A stretch of DNA of 64,000 bases from Bacillota bacterium. Lineage in GTDB: Bacteria; Bacillota; Clostridia; Acetivibrionales; DSM-1351. Where the stretch lies: the NCBI GenBank assembly GCA_023443515.1, contig JAEZUC010000011.1, forward strand, positions 1 to 64,000. Reading direction: 5' to 3'. Numbering within the stretch: position 1 is the stretch's first letter; every line of letters starts with the position of its first letter. A program made the position numbers and the translations under genes. This document shows, in pieces, positions 8,951 through 17,735 of the stretch. The notes under the pieces are model-generated. The model worked only from the letters and a program-made list of their open reading frames with translations. It was not told the DNA's origin and ran no database searches.

Positions 8951-10357
8951 CTAATTTGTCAGGCACTTTTCCAAAATGGCCATGCCCTCTCTGATCTGGT
9001 CTATTCCCGCTGATGCAAAACTAAGTCTTATGAAATCATCACTTCTTTTGTGGATATTATCATAGAATATGCCTGAAGGAATAAATACAAGTCCATTATT
9101 TCTACACTTCTTATAAAAGAAATTTGCAGACAGATATCTGGGAAGCTTTACCCAGAAGTACAGCCCTCCGCCTGGTTTTTCAAACTTTATCCCGTACTTT
9201 TCCATTTTTTCCAACCCGGCAAACATAAACTCAAATCTGCCTTTGTATATTTCCTTCATGTACTGCAAATGCTCATCCCACTTTTCACTTCTGAAATACA
9301 AGTCAAGGGATCTTTGTATCAAGCCGGAGGAAGAAATGTCACTTGTATGCTTTATTTTAGTAAAATTATCAATTAAATTTTCAGGAATAATCATGCTTCC
9401 AACTCTTAAACCCGGCATAAGGATTTTTGAAAAGCTCTTTAAATAAATCACATACTCATTGCATTTGTCCAGAGTTTTTAGAGTCATAGGTTTTTCCTTT
9501 TCAAAATACAATTCTGACATAGAATCATCTTCAACAATATATAGGTTATAAGCTTTTGCCAGAAGCATCAGTCTTTCGAGCTTTTCCTGACTATAGCATA
9601 CCGTAGTGGGATTCTGGTATCTTGTCATGACATATATTAGTTTAGGTTTGCAAATACGAACCTTTTTTTCAAGCTCTTCCATGTCCATTCCGTCTTTCTC
9701 CATGTTTACGCTTATGATCCTTGCACCTCTTGACTTAAATGCCTCAACAGCACCATCATAAGTAGGAGTTTCAGTAATTACATAATCACCCGGGTTTAAA
9801 AGTGCTTTTCCGATAATATCTATACCCTGCTGCGCACCGGAAACTATCTGCAGAAAGCTTTCATTTTCCATTGAAATCGAATATTCTCGTTTAAAATAAG
9901 CAAGAATAGATTGTCGCAAAGGCCTATAGCCGTTACTCTCGTCGTAACCGAAGGCAAACCCTTTATCCCTTTCCAGCACCTCATTTATACATGCCTTAAA
10001 GGATTCAATAGGAAAAATAGACGGATGTGGAGTTGCATTAGCAAAATTAATAACAGAGTCATCTTTGTACAACCCCATATCGCCGGAAAAGTGTGTATCT
10101 TGAGTTCCCCTCTTTGTATCTGATACAAAATATCCGCTGCCTTTTTTTGCTGTTATATAGCTGTTGCTTTCAAGCTGTTTGTATGCATTTACAACTGTGC
10201 TTGTGTTTACTCCCAATTGAGAAGCCAAACTCCTGATTGCAGGGAGACGCTCGCCCGGCTTCATTTCACCCTGTGAAATCAATTCCTTGATACTATTAAA
10301 CAGTTGCAAATATTTCGGCTGACCGTCCTCTCTAAATTGTATCGATACAATTCTCAT
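8951..10357 (-). CDS. pdxR: MocR-family regulator of vitamin B6 synthesis (PdxR-like)
   Basis: 468 residues: a GntR-type winged helix-turn-helix at about 12-78 fused to a fold-type I aminotransferase-like domain. The PLP-binding lysine is Lys311 in SFSKILMPG; NP at 249-250 and the Asp278 of VEDDSM fit the PLP site. In Firmicutes and Actinobacteria PdxR senses PLP and controls pdxST, often also repressing itself. Here it is divergent from pdxS with a 182-nt gap. Start ATG has GGAGGG 3 nt upstream. A perfect palindrome overlaps codons 2-8, so the protein probably binds its own coding start. Role as PdxR is inferred from family plus neighbourhood and is strong. Confidence 0.9.
   Translation of the reverse strand: MRIVSIQFREDGQPKYLQLFNSIKELISQGEMKPGERLPAIRSLASQLGVNTSTVVNAYKQLESNSYITAKKGSGYFVSDTKRGTQDTHFSGDMGLYKDDSVINFANATPHPSIFPIESFKACINEVLERDKGFAFGYDESNGYRPLRQSILAYFKREYSISMENESFLQIVSGAQQGIDIIGKALLNPGDYVITETPTYDGAVEAFKSRGARIISVNMEKDGMDMEELEKKVRICKPKLIYVMTRYQNPTTVCYSQEKLERLMLLAKAYNLYIVEDDSMSELYFEKEKPMTLKTLDKCNEYVIYLKSFSKILMPGLRVGSMIIPENLIDNFTKIKHTSDISSSGLIQRSLDLYFRSEKWDEHLQYMKEIYKGRFEFMFAGLEKMEKYGIKFEKPGGGLYFWVKLPRYLSANFFYKKCRNNGLVFIPSGIFYDNIHKRSDDFIRLSFASAGIDQIREGMAILEKCLTN
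10113..10129. promoter_or_regulatory. PdxR operator-like palindrome inside pdxR
   Basis: The 17-base sequence TTTGTATCTGATACAAA is a perfect palindrome around a central T and shares GTATC/GATAC half-sites with the two other sites near the pdx promoters. Confidence 0.4.
10335..10352. promoter_or_regulatory. PdxR operator-like palindrome at the pdxR start
   Basis: The 18-base perfect palindrome AATTGTATCGATACAATT lies within the first codons of pdxR. It matches the site in front of pdxS in 13 of 14 shared positions (GTATCGATACAATT against GTATCGGTACAATT). Confidence 0.6.
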
Positions 10358-10424
10358 ATACCCTCCAAGTTATGCTTAATATAATTCCTGCCGGTTACAT
10401 GTATATAAAGTATTAAACTATGTA

Positions 10425-10498
10425 TTGACATTTAAATTTATTTGTGTAAAAATGTACGAAATTTACCCAAGAATACACGCAAGTGTATCGGTACAATT
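10425..10498 (+). promoter_or_regulatory. pdxST promoter region with operator-like site
   Basis: TTGACA at 10425-10430 with a weak TAAAAAT 16 nt later, followed by GTATCGGTACAATT at 10485-10498, which repeats the pdxR-start palindrome. MocR-type PdxR proteins bind repeats of this kind near divergent promoters. Exact start point is unclear. Confidence 0.5.
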
Positions 10499-10539
10499 AG
10501 TATATTTTAATTTTAAATAAAAGTAAAGGAGTATGTAAA

Positions 10540-11418
10540 ATGAATGAGAGATATGAATTAAACAAAAATCTTGCACAAATGCTCAAAGGCGGAGTAATAA
10601 TGGATGTAGTAAATGCAAAGGAAGCCGAAATTGCACAAAAAGCCGGCGCTGTGGCCGTTATGGCTCTTGAAAGAGTTCCTTCCGATATTAGAAAAGCCGG
10701 AGGAGTTGCAAGAATGTCCGATCCCCAAATGATAAAAGAAATACAAAGAGCCGTATCAATTCCTGTCATGGCCAAGGTAAGAATAGGACATTTTGTTGAA
10801 GCTCAGGTACTTGAAGCTCTTTCAATCGACTACATAGATGAAAGCGAGGTTTTAACCCCCGCGGACGAAGAATTCCATATAGATAAACACACCTTTAAAG
10901 TTCCCTTTGTATGCGGTGCAAAGAATCTCGGGGAAGCCCTCAGGAGAATCGGCGAAGGTGCATCAATGATTAGAACAAAAGGTGAAGCCGGTACAGGAAA
11001 CGTTGTAGAAGCAGTAAGGCACATGAGAACCGTTACAACAGAAATAAGAAAAGTTCAAAGTGCATCCAAGCAGGAACTTATGACCATAGCCAAAGAATTC
11101 GGAGCTCCATATGATCTTGTGCTATATGTTCACGAAAACGGCAAACTTCCGGTTATAAACTTTGCTGCAGGCGGAATAGCAACTCCCGCGGATGCCGCTT
11201 TAATGATGCAGCTTGGATGTGACGGTGTATTCGTTGGTTCAGGAATATTCAAATCTTCAGATCCTGCCAAAAGAGCTCAGGCAATAGTTAAGGCCACAAC
11301 ATACTACAATGATCCGCAAATAATTGCAGAGGTCTCCGAAGAGCTTGGTACTGCTATGGATTCTATTGACGTGAGAGAGTTGACAGGCAACAGCTTGTAT
11401 GCATCAAGAGGATGGTAA
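10540..11418 (+). CDS. pdxS: Pyridoxal 5'-phosphate synthase, lyase subunit PdxS
   Basis: 292 residues, normal length. PdxS condenses ribose 5-phosphate, glyceraldehyde 3-phosphate and ammonia into PLP in the deoxyxylulose-independent route; it forms a dodecamer decorated by PdxT. Asp22 (in VIMDVV) and the Schiff-base Lys79 (MAKVRIGH) are present, as is the phosphate-binding segment GEAGTGNVVEAVRHMR. A GGAG site lies 10 nt before the ATG. pdxT follows after 18 nt. Regulation by the divergent PdxR is expected. Confidence 0.98.
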   Translation: MNERYELNKNLAQMLKGGVIMDVVNAKEAEIAQKAGAVAVMALERVPSDIRKAGGVARMSDPQMIKEIQRAVSIPVMAKVRIGHFVEAQVLEALSIDYIDESEVLTPADEEFHIDKHTFKVPFVCGAKNLGEALRRIGEGASMIRTKGEAGTGNVVEAVRHMRTVTTEIRKVQSASKQELMTIAKEFGAPYDLVLYVHENGKLPVINFAAGGIATPADAALMMQLGCDGVFVGSGIFKSSDPAKRAQAIVKATTYYNDPQIIAEVSEELGTAMDSIDVRELTGNSLYASRGW

Positions 11419-11436
11419 TTTCAGAAAGGACTAAAA

Positions 11437-12006
11437 ATGAAAAAAATTGGTGTACTAGGCCTACAAGGTGCTATCTCGGAACATTTGGAGAAACTATCCA
11501 AAATTCCAAACGTAGAGCCCTGCAGCGTAAAATATGAAGAAGATATTAATACAGTAGACGGACTTATTATTCCCGGTGGTGAAAGCACTGCAATAGGGAA
11601 GCTTATTTATGATTTTAACCTGACCGAACCAATAAAAACCAGAATAAACTCAGGGATGCCTGTATGGGGAACCTGTGCCGGCATGATTATTCTTGCAAAG
11701 GAGATAACTAACGATAACAGACGACATCTGGCAGTTATGGACATAAATGTAGTCAGAAACGGGTATGGTAGACAGTTGGACAGCTTTACCACAGAAGTTT
11801 CACTGCCCTCGCTTGCTTCCGAGAAAATTCCCTTGGTATTTATCAGAGCACCCTATGTTGTTAATGTGGCTCCACAGGTCGAGGTTTTACTGCGAGTAAA
11901 TGGAAATATAGTGGCATGCAGGCAGAATAATATGCTGGCCACATCCTTTCATCCGGAGCTGACAAATGACCTTAGTTTTCATAGGTACTTTGCAGAAATG
12001 ATATAA
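11437..12006 (+). CDS. pdxT: Pyridoxal 5'-phosphate synthase, glutaminase subunit PdxT
   Basis: 189 residues. A class I-type glutamine amidotransferase that feeds ammonia to PdxS. The catalytic triad is visible: Cys80 in WGTCAGM, and His172 and Glu174 in SFHPEL. The PGGEST oxyanion segment (47-52) and N-terminal GLQGAISEHL (8-17), which contacts PdxS, are present. AGAAAGGA precedes the ATG. Second gene of the pdxST operon; an inverted-repeat element follows. Confidence 0.98.
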   Translation: MKKIGVLGLQGAISEHLEKLSKIPNVEPCSVKYEEDINTVDGLIIPGGESTAIGKLIYDFNLTEPIKTRINSGMPVWGTCAGMIILAKEITNDNRRHLAVMDINVVRNGYGRQLDSFTTEVSLPSLASEKIPLVFIRAPYVVNVAPQVEVLLRVNGNIVACRQNNMLATSFHPELTNDLSFHRYFAEMI

Positions 12007-12015
12007 ACACATATT

Positions 12016-12112
12016 AAAGGGGCTGGCAAAATAGAAAGTTTTTCTTTTTAACACCAATACTCACGTATAGGTTAAATAGGATAAAAACTAATTTTGCCAC
12101 AACCCCTTTTAC
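12016..12112. repeat. Imperfect inverted repeat: pdxT terminator or MITE-like element
   Basis: The ends AAAGGGGCTGGCAAAAT and, on the opposite strand, AAAGGGGTTGTGGCAAAAT match over about 18 positions with a two-base gap, enclosing about 60 AT-rich bases. It lies between the convergent pdxT and rhomboid genes. A long hairpin with T-runs on both sides would serve as a bidirectional terminator; the GGGG-start inverted repeats also resemble ends of insertion-sequence-derived miniature elements. Confidence 0.55.
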
Positions 12113-12120
12113 TTTATTTC

Positions 12121-13677
12121 TTATTTACTGTTTTCAATACCGGAAAGCATATCATTTATGTTTTCATTTTTTGACCCTGATTTTCTGGCTTGTTCAAGCT
12201 CCTCCTTGGCCTTATCAAATTGTTTAGTATTATAGTAGATAACTCCAAGCAGATAGTGTCCGTCAGCCGGACTTAATTCTGCCAAAGTCTTTGAATTCTC
12301 AATACCCTCATCAAGTTTCCCTTGACCTACTTGAGACCTTATTAATGACCATAATACCCGAATCTTTGTATTTTTGTCAGAAGGGTTCAACTCAAGAATT
12401 TCCTCTGCCTTTTTTTCGGACTCCGGCCAGTTACTCTGAAGGTCATACTGCTCCAGTGCAGCAAGCTTAGGTGAAAGTACATTTATATCATTATTAAAGC
12501 CGTAAAATAACATACCAATCGCAACAACTGCAACAAGTACAATAGCTACAGCTTTTTTAAATCCCGCTTTCACATTTCTTTCTCGGGTAGTATACACCGC
12601 TGCGGTAGACAGGAATCCTCCCACAAAACCACCAATGTGTGCATGGTTGTCTATCCTCTTGTTCATAAAACCATAAGCAAGGTTTATTATAAGCATAGTA
12701 ACAAGATTTACACCATAGCTGCTTTTTAAGAGAGCAGGACGTCGCAGTGAAAAATAAAGCATGGCACCTACTAAACCAAATATTGCACCCGATGCCCCTA
12801 CAGAGGAATTCAGAGAGAAGGCAAAGCTTGCTGCCGAGCCAATGAACCCCGACACAAAGTAAATAGCCAGAAACCTTCCACGTCCGAATATTTTTTCTAC
12901 CTGAGACCCTATAATATAAATGGAATAGCAGTTTACAGCCAGGTGAACAATATCAGCATGCAAAAACATAGGCGTTAAAAATCTCCAGTACTGCCCTTCC
13001 ATAATGAGATTATTTACCTTGGCCCCAAAGGGTTCCAGCTGTTGTTCATAATATGTTCCTGTTCTCATGGCAACAAGTTGCAGCAAGCCATACATAAGTA
13101 TATTTAATGCAATAATAACATATGTGAGCCATGGCTTATCTGCCTTGAATTGTATCTCAAAGTCCTTTTTTCTTGATTCAATGATGCCTTCTATATCCTG
13201 ATAACTGGTTTGTCTTTTTTCTAAACCCTTTGAAAAAAATCGTTTACAAGACCTTACCAGTCCGGCATCAAAAGCCGGTACGCTGAAATATTTATCAACC
13301 TGTTTTGTAGCCGAATTAATAGCAATACATTTCATAAAGCGTTTCTCAGTGGTAATATCCAACTGACCCTGCTTTATGATTTCAACCTTTTCCAAATCCG
13401 GTGTACTGTCAAACAAAAATATCTTGAAAATGTATGCGTTGCTACCTTGGATATTATTAAGCATTGCTGCACCGTTCAACATGATATTCCTGGTCTGTTC
13501 TATCCCAAACCTGTCTCCGTCAATAATTTCAACAAATACAGAAGTTCCCTGAATTTCTTTAATCATACTTGCAATACCATTAGATAAATCAGGCATTTGA
13601 TTGTCAGCCGCAATAAGGTGGTAGTAGTCCTTTTCCACAAGATATCTGACAAGGGAATTAAAAAAATTACTTTTCAT
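12121..13677 (-). CDS. Rhomboid-family intramembrane serine protease with TPR tail
   Basis: 518 residues. An N-terminal soluble domain of about 180 residues precedes the rhomboid core (about 185-390), with membrane helices and the catalytic dyad Ser296 (GASGAIFG) and His347 (HAHIGGF). After residue 400 tetratricopeptide-like repeats follow (LEQYDLQSNWPESEKKAEEI; DGHYLLGVIYYNTKQFDKAKEELEQA). The layout resembles B. subtilis GluP (YqgP), which cleaves membrane transporters, though I do not claim orthology. The start overlaps the end of the homocysteine methyltransferase gene by 11 nt, so the pair is translationally linked. Confidence 0.92.
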   Translation of the reverse strand: MKSNFFNSLVRYLVEKDYYHLIAADNQMPDLSNGIASMIKEIQGTSVFVEIIDGDRFGIEQTRNIMLNGAAMLNNIQGSNAYIFKIFLFDSTPDLEKVEIIKQGQLDITTEKRFMKCIAINSATKQVDKYFSVPAFDAGLVRSCKRFFSKGLEKRQTSYQDIEGIIESRKKDFEIQFKADKPWLTYVIIALNILMYGLLQLVAMRTGTYYEQQLEPFGAKVNNLIMEGQYWRFLTPMFLHADIVHLAVNCYSIYIIGSQVEKIFGRGRFLAIYFVSGFIGSAASFAFSLNSSVGASGAIFGLVGAMLYFSLRRPALLKSSYGVNLVTMLIINLAYGFMNKRIDNHAHIGGFVGGFLSTAAVYTTRERNVKAGFKKAVAIVLVAVVAIGMLFYGFNNDINVLSPKLAALEQYDLQSNWPESEKKAEEILELNPSDKNTKIRVLWSLIRSQVGQGKLDEGIENSKTLAELSPADGHYLLGVIYYNTKQFDKAKEELEQARKSGSKNENINDMLSGIENSK

Positions 13678-14971
13678 TTAAAATAAATCCTCCAACATTT
13701 ACAGCTCCATATTTAGAAAGTATTTCATCCATAAAGCCAGAAGCCTTTGTAATTACCCCAGCCCTGCCTTTGTATATTCTCAGGGCAGCCTCTATAGACT
13801 TGGGTTTATCTGATTTTAATATAAATGGCTGTTTGAGGTAAGTCTGTGCTTCCTTAACAACCTTACTTAGCAGCATTTCGTCAGCTTCAGGGATGTCCAT
13901 ATCAATAGCTATCAACCCATAATCCTCTTCCATCAAGTCCATGGCGGTGTCTGTTACGGAAGATATATCACCTGCCAAAAGGTCATTTTTCAGACTTTCT
14001 TCCTTATTAATGTCTATCCATCCAATGTTCGACCCTTTTATGTCAGAAAAAGCAACAGCTTTAGAAGAGGATGTAATAAAATCAACATTTAAAGGAAACT
14101 TCTCTGCATAACTTTTACTAACTACCTTTGAAATTTCAGCAATAAATTCAGGTCTTGTTCCACAGCAGCCTCCCACAAGCCTAGCTCCATGCTTAATAAA
14201 TTCTTGTGCATATTGAGCGAATTTGAAAGGAGTTTCATCGTAAATCAATTTCCCATCTACTGTCTGAGGAATCCCGGCATTGGGTTTTATACTGAATTTC
14301 AATCCCGTCTTTCCGTAGCTTTCAGCAATCTTAATCATATATTCCGGCCCAAAGGAACAATTTGTACCAATCATATCTGCCCCCAGCGAATGAAGAATGC
14401 AAGCACAAATAGCGGGATCTGAACCCATCAGCGTTTTTCCGTTCTGCTCATATGAGATTGAACAAATAACAGGCAAGTTACAATTCTCTTTCGCAGCCAA
14501 AAGAGCAATTCTCATTTCACTAACATCTGTAAAGGTTTCAAAGCTTATAACATCAGCCCCTCCCACAGTCACTGCCACGACCTGCTGCTTAAATGTATTG
14601 TAAGCCTGCTCAAAAGTCAATTCTCCAAAAGGCTCCAACAGTTTACCTAAAGGACCTATGGAAGCAGCTACATATCCATTATCCCCCATTACTTCCTTTG
14701 CAAGACGAACACCTGCTAAATTAATATCATAATGCTTGTCCTGCAAACCGTATTCGGAAAGTTTCATAATATTTGATTGGAAGGTATTGGACTGAATTAC
14801 ATTTGACCCTGCTTCTCGGTATGCCATATATATATCCTTGACCTTTTCAGGGTTAGTAATATTCCACTCTTCAGGACAAGTCCCTACTCCTAGCCCTTTA
14901 CTTTGAAGCATTATTCCCATAGATCCGTCAAACACCAGTACTCTTTTTTCTATATCATTTAAGAAAGACAT
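13667..14971 (-). CDS. Homocysteine S-methyltransferase-family protein
   Basis: 434 residues. Residues 5-290 form the zinc-dependent homocysteine methyltransferase barrel, with ligands Cys205 (GTNCSFGP) and Cys269-Cys270 (GGCCGTRPEF). This domain makes methionine from homocysteine with a methyl donor, as in the N-terminal part of MetH. The remaining 140 residues are not a MTHFR domain and lack the B12 domains; they look like part of a pterin-binding-type alpha/beta fold, so the methyl donor is unclear. Start chosen at the ATG with GGAGG 5 nt upstream, four codons into the longest frame. It lies between the acyl-CoA ligase and the rhomboid gene; a terminator hairpin sits just before it. Confidence 0.85.
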   Translation of the reverse strand: MSFLNDIEKRVLVFDGSMGIMLQSKGLGVGTCPEEWNITNPEKVKDIYMAYREAGSNVIQSNTFQSNIMKLSEYGLQDKHYDINLAGVRLAKEVMGDNGYVAASIGPLGKLLEPFGELTFEQAYNTFKQQVVAVTVGGADVISFETFTDVSEMRIALLAAKENCNLPVICSISYEQNGKTLMGSDPAICACILHSLGADMIGTNCSFGPEYMIKIAESYGKTGLKFSIKPNAGIPQTVDGKLIYDETPFKFAQYAQEFIKHGARLVGGCCGTRPEFIAEISKVVSKSYAEKFPLNVDFITSSSKAVAFSDIKGSNIGWIDINKEESLKNDLLAGDISSVTDTAMDLMEEDYGLIAIDMDIPEADEMLLSKVVKEAQTYLKQPFILKSDKPKSIEAALRIYKGRAGVITKASGFMDEILSKYGAVNVGGFILNEK

Positions 14972-14984
14972 ATAAACCTCCATA

Positions 14985-15016
14985 TATAAAAATTGCCAGT
15001 ATTTAAACTGGCAATT
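14985..15016 (-). terminator. Terminator after the acyl-CoA ligase gene
   Basis: Hairpin with arms AATTGCCAGT and ACTGGCAATT on the minus strand followed by TTTTTAT. It separates the ligase from the methyltransferase gene and may only partly block read-through. Confidence 0.7.
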
Positions 15017-15068
15017 AATTACTTATACATTATTATAATATTCATTGAGTTAATTGGCAACACATACA

Positions 15069-16733
15069 TTATGCAGTTTCAATTGCCGCTTCATCCTCAA
15101 GTCCTAATTGGGCAATGGCATTTTCCCTCATTTTGTACTTCTGAATCTTACCACTTGCCGTCATTGGGAAACTATCCATAAAACCAACGTATTTAGGTGT
15201 TTTATGTCTGGCCATATTGGCCTTTACTGCTTCTTTAACCTGCTCTTCCGTCAAGCTGCTACCCTCTTTTAGTATAATACAAGCCATTATTTCCTCCCCG
15301 TATACTTTGGAAGGAACACCGATAACCTGTACATCCTTAATTTCAGGCAGTGTGTATAAAAATTCTTCTATCTCCTTTGGATAGATATTCTCTCCGCCTC
15401 TGATAATCATATCCTTTATTCTGCCGGTAATCTTGTAATAACCATTTTCATCCCTTGTGGCCAAATCACCTGTATGAAGCCATCCGTCAGCATCTATGGC
15501 TTGTGCGGTAGCTTCCGGCATCTTGTAGTATCCCTTCATTACATTGTAGCCTCTGGCAACAAACTCTCCGGGAACACCATCAGGAAGATCCTGATTCGTT
15601 TCAGGATCAACTATCTTGCATTCAATAAACGGAAGTGCACGACCTACAGTCGAAACTCTGAGTTCAAGGCTGTCACCGATTCTGGTTTGTGTACACACAG
15701 GAGAAGCCTCTGTCTGACCATAAGGAATGGTTATATCCTTCATATTCATTTTTTCAACAACTGCTTCCATGACCTTTATAGGACATGGTGAACCGGACAT
15801 AATTCCCGTTCTTAAAGAGGAAAAATCAAATTTATTAAAATCAGCATGTTCAAGCATTGCTATGTACATTGTAGGAACGCCATGCACTGCCGTGCAACGT
15901 TCAGTTTGAATTGCATTCATAACTTTTAATGGTGAATAATAATCAACTGGCACCATAGTTGTTCCATGTGTTACACAGGCCATTATTGCGAGAACCAATC
16001 CAAAGCAATGAAAAAACGGAACCGGAATACACAGTTTATCTTCATGAGTAAAGTGCATACAATCGCCTATGCACATACCATTATTAATGATGTTATAATG
16101 TGTAAGCATTACACCCTTTGGAAAACCTGTGGTTCCCGAAGTATACTGCATATTAATAACATCATGGCAATCAAGAGATTTACTAATGGCGTAAAGCTCT
16201 TCATCTGATATGTCGCTGCCAAATTCAATAATATCATCCCAACTAAACATTCCCGGATGTTTCTCATTACTAACACTTATAATGTTTTTCAGAAACGGTA
16301 AATTCTCATTATGAAAATTCCCGGGTTCGGAGTTTTTTAAGTCAGGACACAGTTCATTTATAATCTGTATGTAATTTGAATCCTTGAAACCGTCTATCAG
16401 CACCAGCGTATTTGTATCCGACTGTTTTAGCAAATATTCCAGCTCAAATATTTTATAATTTGTATTAACAGTAACAAGAACAGCTCCTATTTTTGCTGAA
16501 GCAAACAAAGTAATAAGCCATTCCGGTACGTTTGTTGCCCATATAGCAATATGATCGCCCTTTTTTATTCCCATTTTCAGAAAACTCTTTGCAACTTTAT
16601 TGCAAAGGGCGTTGAATTCAGAATAAGTTTTTCTGAATGGGCGGTCTGTGTATAATGCACAATCATGATGGGGATATCTATTTGCCATATCGTCTAGTAA
16701 ACTACCTACAGTAATCTCTATCAGTTTCTCCAC
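15069..16733 (-). CDS. AMP-forming acyl-CoA ligase (FadD-like)
   Basis: 554 residues from the chosen GTG. It activates a carboxylic acid via acyl-AMP to a CoA thioester. ANL-family motifs: P-loop TSGTTGFPKG at 198-207, YGQTEASP near 340, the hinge and lid segment TGDLATRDENGYYKITGR near 420, and the C-terminal lysine in ASGKIQKYK near 527. Substrate (medium-chain, branched-chain or aromatic acid) cannot be told. The GTG start has GGAGG 8 nt upstream, so the longer TTG-started frame is rejected. A T-box leader precedes it, which is unusual for an acyl-CoA ligase and suggests a link to amino-acid metabolism. Confidence 0.92.
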   Translation of the reverse strand: MEKLIEITVGSLLDDMANRYPHHDCALYTDRPFRKTYSEFNALCNKVAKSFLKMGIKKGDHIAIWATNVPEWLITLFASAKIGAVLVTVNTNYKIFELEYLLKQSDTNTLVLIDGFKDSNYIQIINELCPDLKNSEPGNFHNENLPFLKNIISVSNEKHPGMFSWDDIIEFGSDISDEELYAISKSLDCHDVINMQYTSGTTGFPKGVMLTHYNIINNGMCIGDCMHFTHEDKLCIPVPFFHCFGLVLAIMACVTHGTTMVPVDYYSPLKVMNAIQTERCTAVHGVPTMYIAMLEHADFNKFDFSSLRTGIMSGSPCPIKVMEAVVEKMNMKDITIPYGQTEASPVCTQTRIGDSLELRVSTVGRALPFIECKIVDPETNQDLPDGVPGEFVARGYNVMKGYYKMPEATAQAIDADGWLHTGDLATRDENGYYKITGRIKDMIIRGGENIYPKEIEEFLYTLPEIKDVQVIGVPSKVYGEEIMACIILKEGSSLTEEQVKEAVKANMARHKTPKYVGFMDSFPMTASGKIQKYKMRENAIAQLGLEDEAAIETA

Positions 16734-16787
16734 AACCAACACCTCCAAGTTAAAATTGTAACCATGTTCATAAATGTTTAATTAAAA

Positions 16788-17040
16788 AATAAAAAGCCTT
16801 TCGTCTCGTATTCATGAGACGAAAAGCTATGTTTCCGCGGTACCACTCAAGTTAATTCCTTAATAGAAATTCTCTTTAAATCATATAACGGTGATAACCG
16901 TTTCAGCCTACTTCTTTCAGCCAAAAATGCTCCAGGGCGAGCTTCAACCTTCAAAGCCACTGTCTTTTCACCAACCGACAGCTCTCTACGGACTTATGTA
17001 CGATTTACTATTCCCATTCACAGCACGTTTTTATTGGAAA
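16788..17040 (-). promoter_or_regulatory. T-box riboswitch (probable tRNA-Leu) before the acyl-CoA ligase
   Basis: On the minus strand: stem I with the AGTA of GGGAATAGTAAATC; apical segment AGAGAGCTGTCGGTTGGTG; specifier side GTTGAAGCTCGCCCTGGAGC, where lower-stem pairing GGG/CCC leaves GAAGCTCG in the loop; T-box core GAGTGGTACCGCGGA; and a terminator hairpin (16793-16828) with arms TTTTCGTCTC/GAGACGAAA. With a purine after the codon the specifier is most likely CTC (Leu); GCT (Ala) is the alternative. The UGGU fits the ACCA end of either tRNA. Confidence 0.93.
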
Positions 17041-17048
17041 TTATTAAT

Positions 17049-17078
17049 ATAATACTATGTGGGTAAACCAAGTGTCAA
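17049..17078 (-). promoter_or_regulatory. Promoter of the acyl-CoA ligase T-box leader
   Basis: Minus-strand TTGACA (17073-17078) and TATTAT (17049-17054) spaced by 18 nt, placing the start point at the beginning of the T-box leader. The promoter sits just behind the degU stop codon. Confidence 0.8.
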
Positions 17079-17084
17079 TACTTT

Positions 17085-17735
17085 TTATACTTTTATGTTA
17101 TGCTTAAATGCATAAATAGCTGCCTGAGTTCTATCATTTACATCAAGTTTTTTAAATATGTTCGATATATGATTTTTAACAGTCTTTTCACTTATATAAA
17201 GGTTTTTCGCAATTTCTTTGTTAATCATTCCCTCTGCTATAAGTTTTAGAACTTCCACTTCCCGATTGGTAAGATTGTTTACAATGGATTTATCCTGTTC
17301 ATACAATGTTACTCTGTTAAATTCCTTTACAAGTTCTCCTGTCATGTTAGGCTGTATGTACGTTTGATCGCGGTAAACATTTCTTATTGCCTCTATCAAT
17401 ACAGATGATTCTGCATCCTTTAGCACATAGCCTTCACATCCAAGCTGTAATGTCTTAAAGAGATATTCTCTGTCTTGATGCAGTGTCAAAACAATTATTT
17501 TATAATTTTCAGTTTCCTGCTTCAACATTTTTATGGCTTGAAGGCCGTTTAAAACAGGCATATTTATATCCATCAGGATAATATCAGGCCCTACCTTTTT
17601 GGCCATGGCTACAGCTTCCTCCCCATTAGAAGCCTGCGAAACCACGCAAATATCTTCCTCCAACTCAAGGATGGTTTTTAATCCTTGTCGTACCATAGCA
17701 TGGTCATCCGCAATCATTACCCTAATTTTATTCAT
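17085..17735 (-). CDS. degU: NarL/LuxR-type response regulator, DegU-like
   Basis: 216 residues. Receiver domain 1-120 with acidic pair Asp10-Asp11 and phospho-acceptor Asp56 (ILMDINMP), then a LuxR helix-turn-helix at about 148-210 (LTNREVEVLKLIAEGMINKE). Partner of the DegS-like kinase upstream, whose gene overlaps its start by 4 nt. In Bacillus DegS-DegU controls exoenzymes, motility and biofilm; here the targets are unknown. The ATG has GGGGAGG 13 nt upstream. Confidence 0.9.
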   Translation of the reverse strand: MNKIRVMIADDHAMVRQGLKTILELEEDICVVSQASNGEEAVAMAKKVGPDIILMDINMPVLNGLQAIKMLKQETENYKIIVLTLHQDREYLFKTLQLGCEGYVLKDAESSVLIEAIRNVYRDQTYIQPNMTGELVKEFNRVTLYEQDKSIVNNLTNREVEVLKLIAEGMINKEIAKNLYISEKTVKNHISNIFKKLDVNDRTQAAIYAFKHNIKV

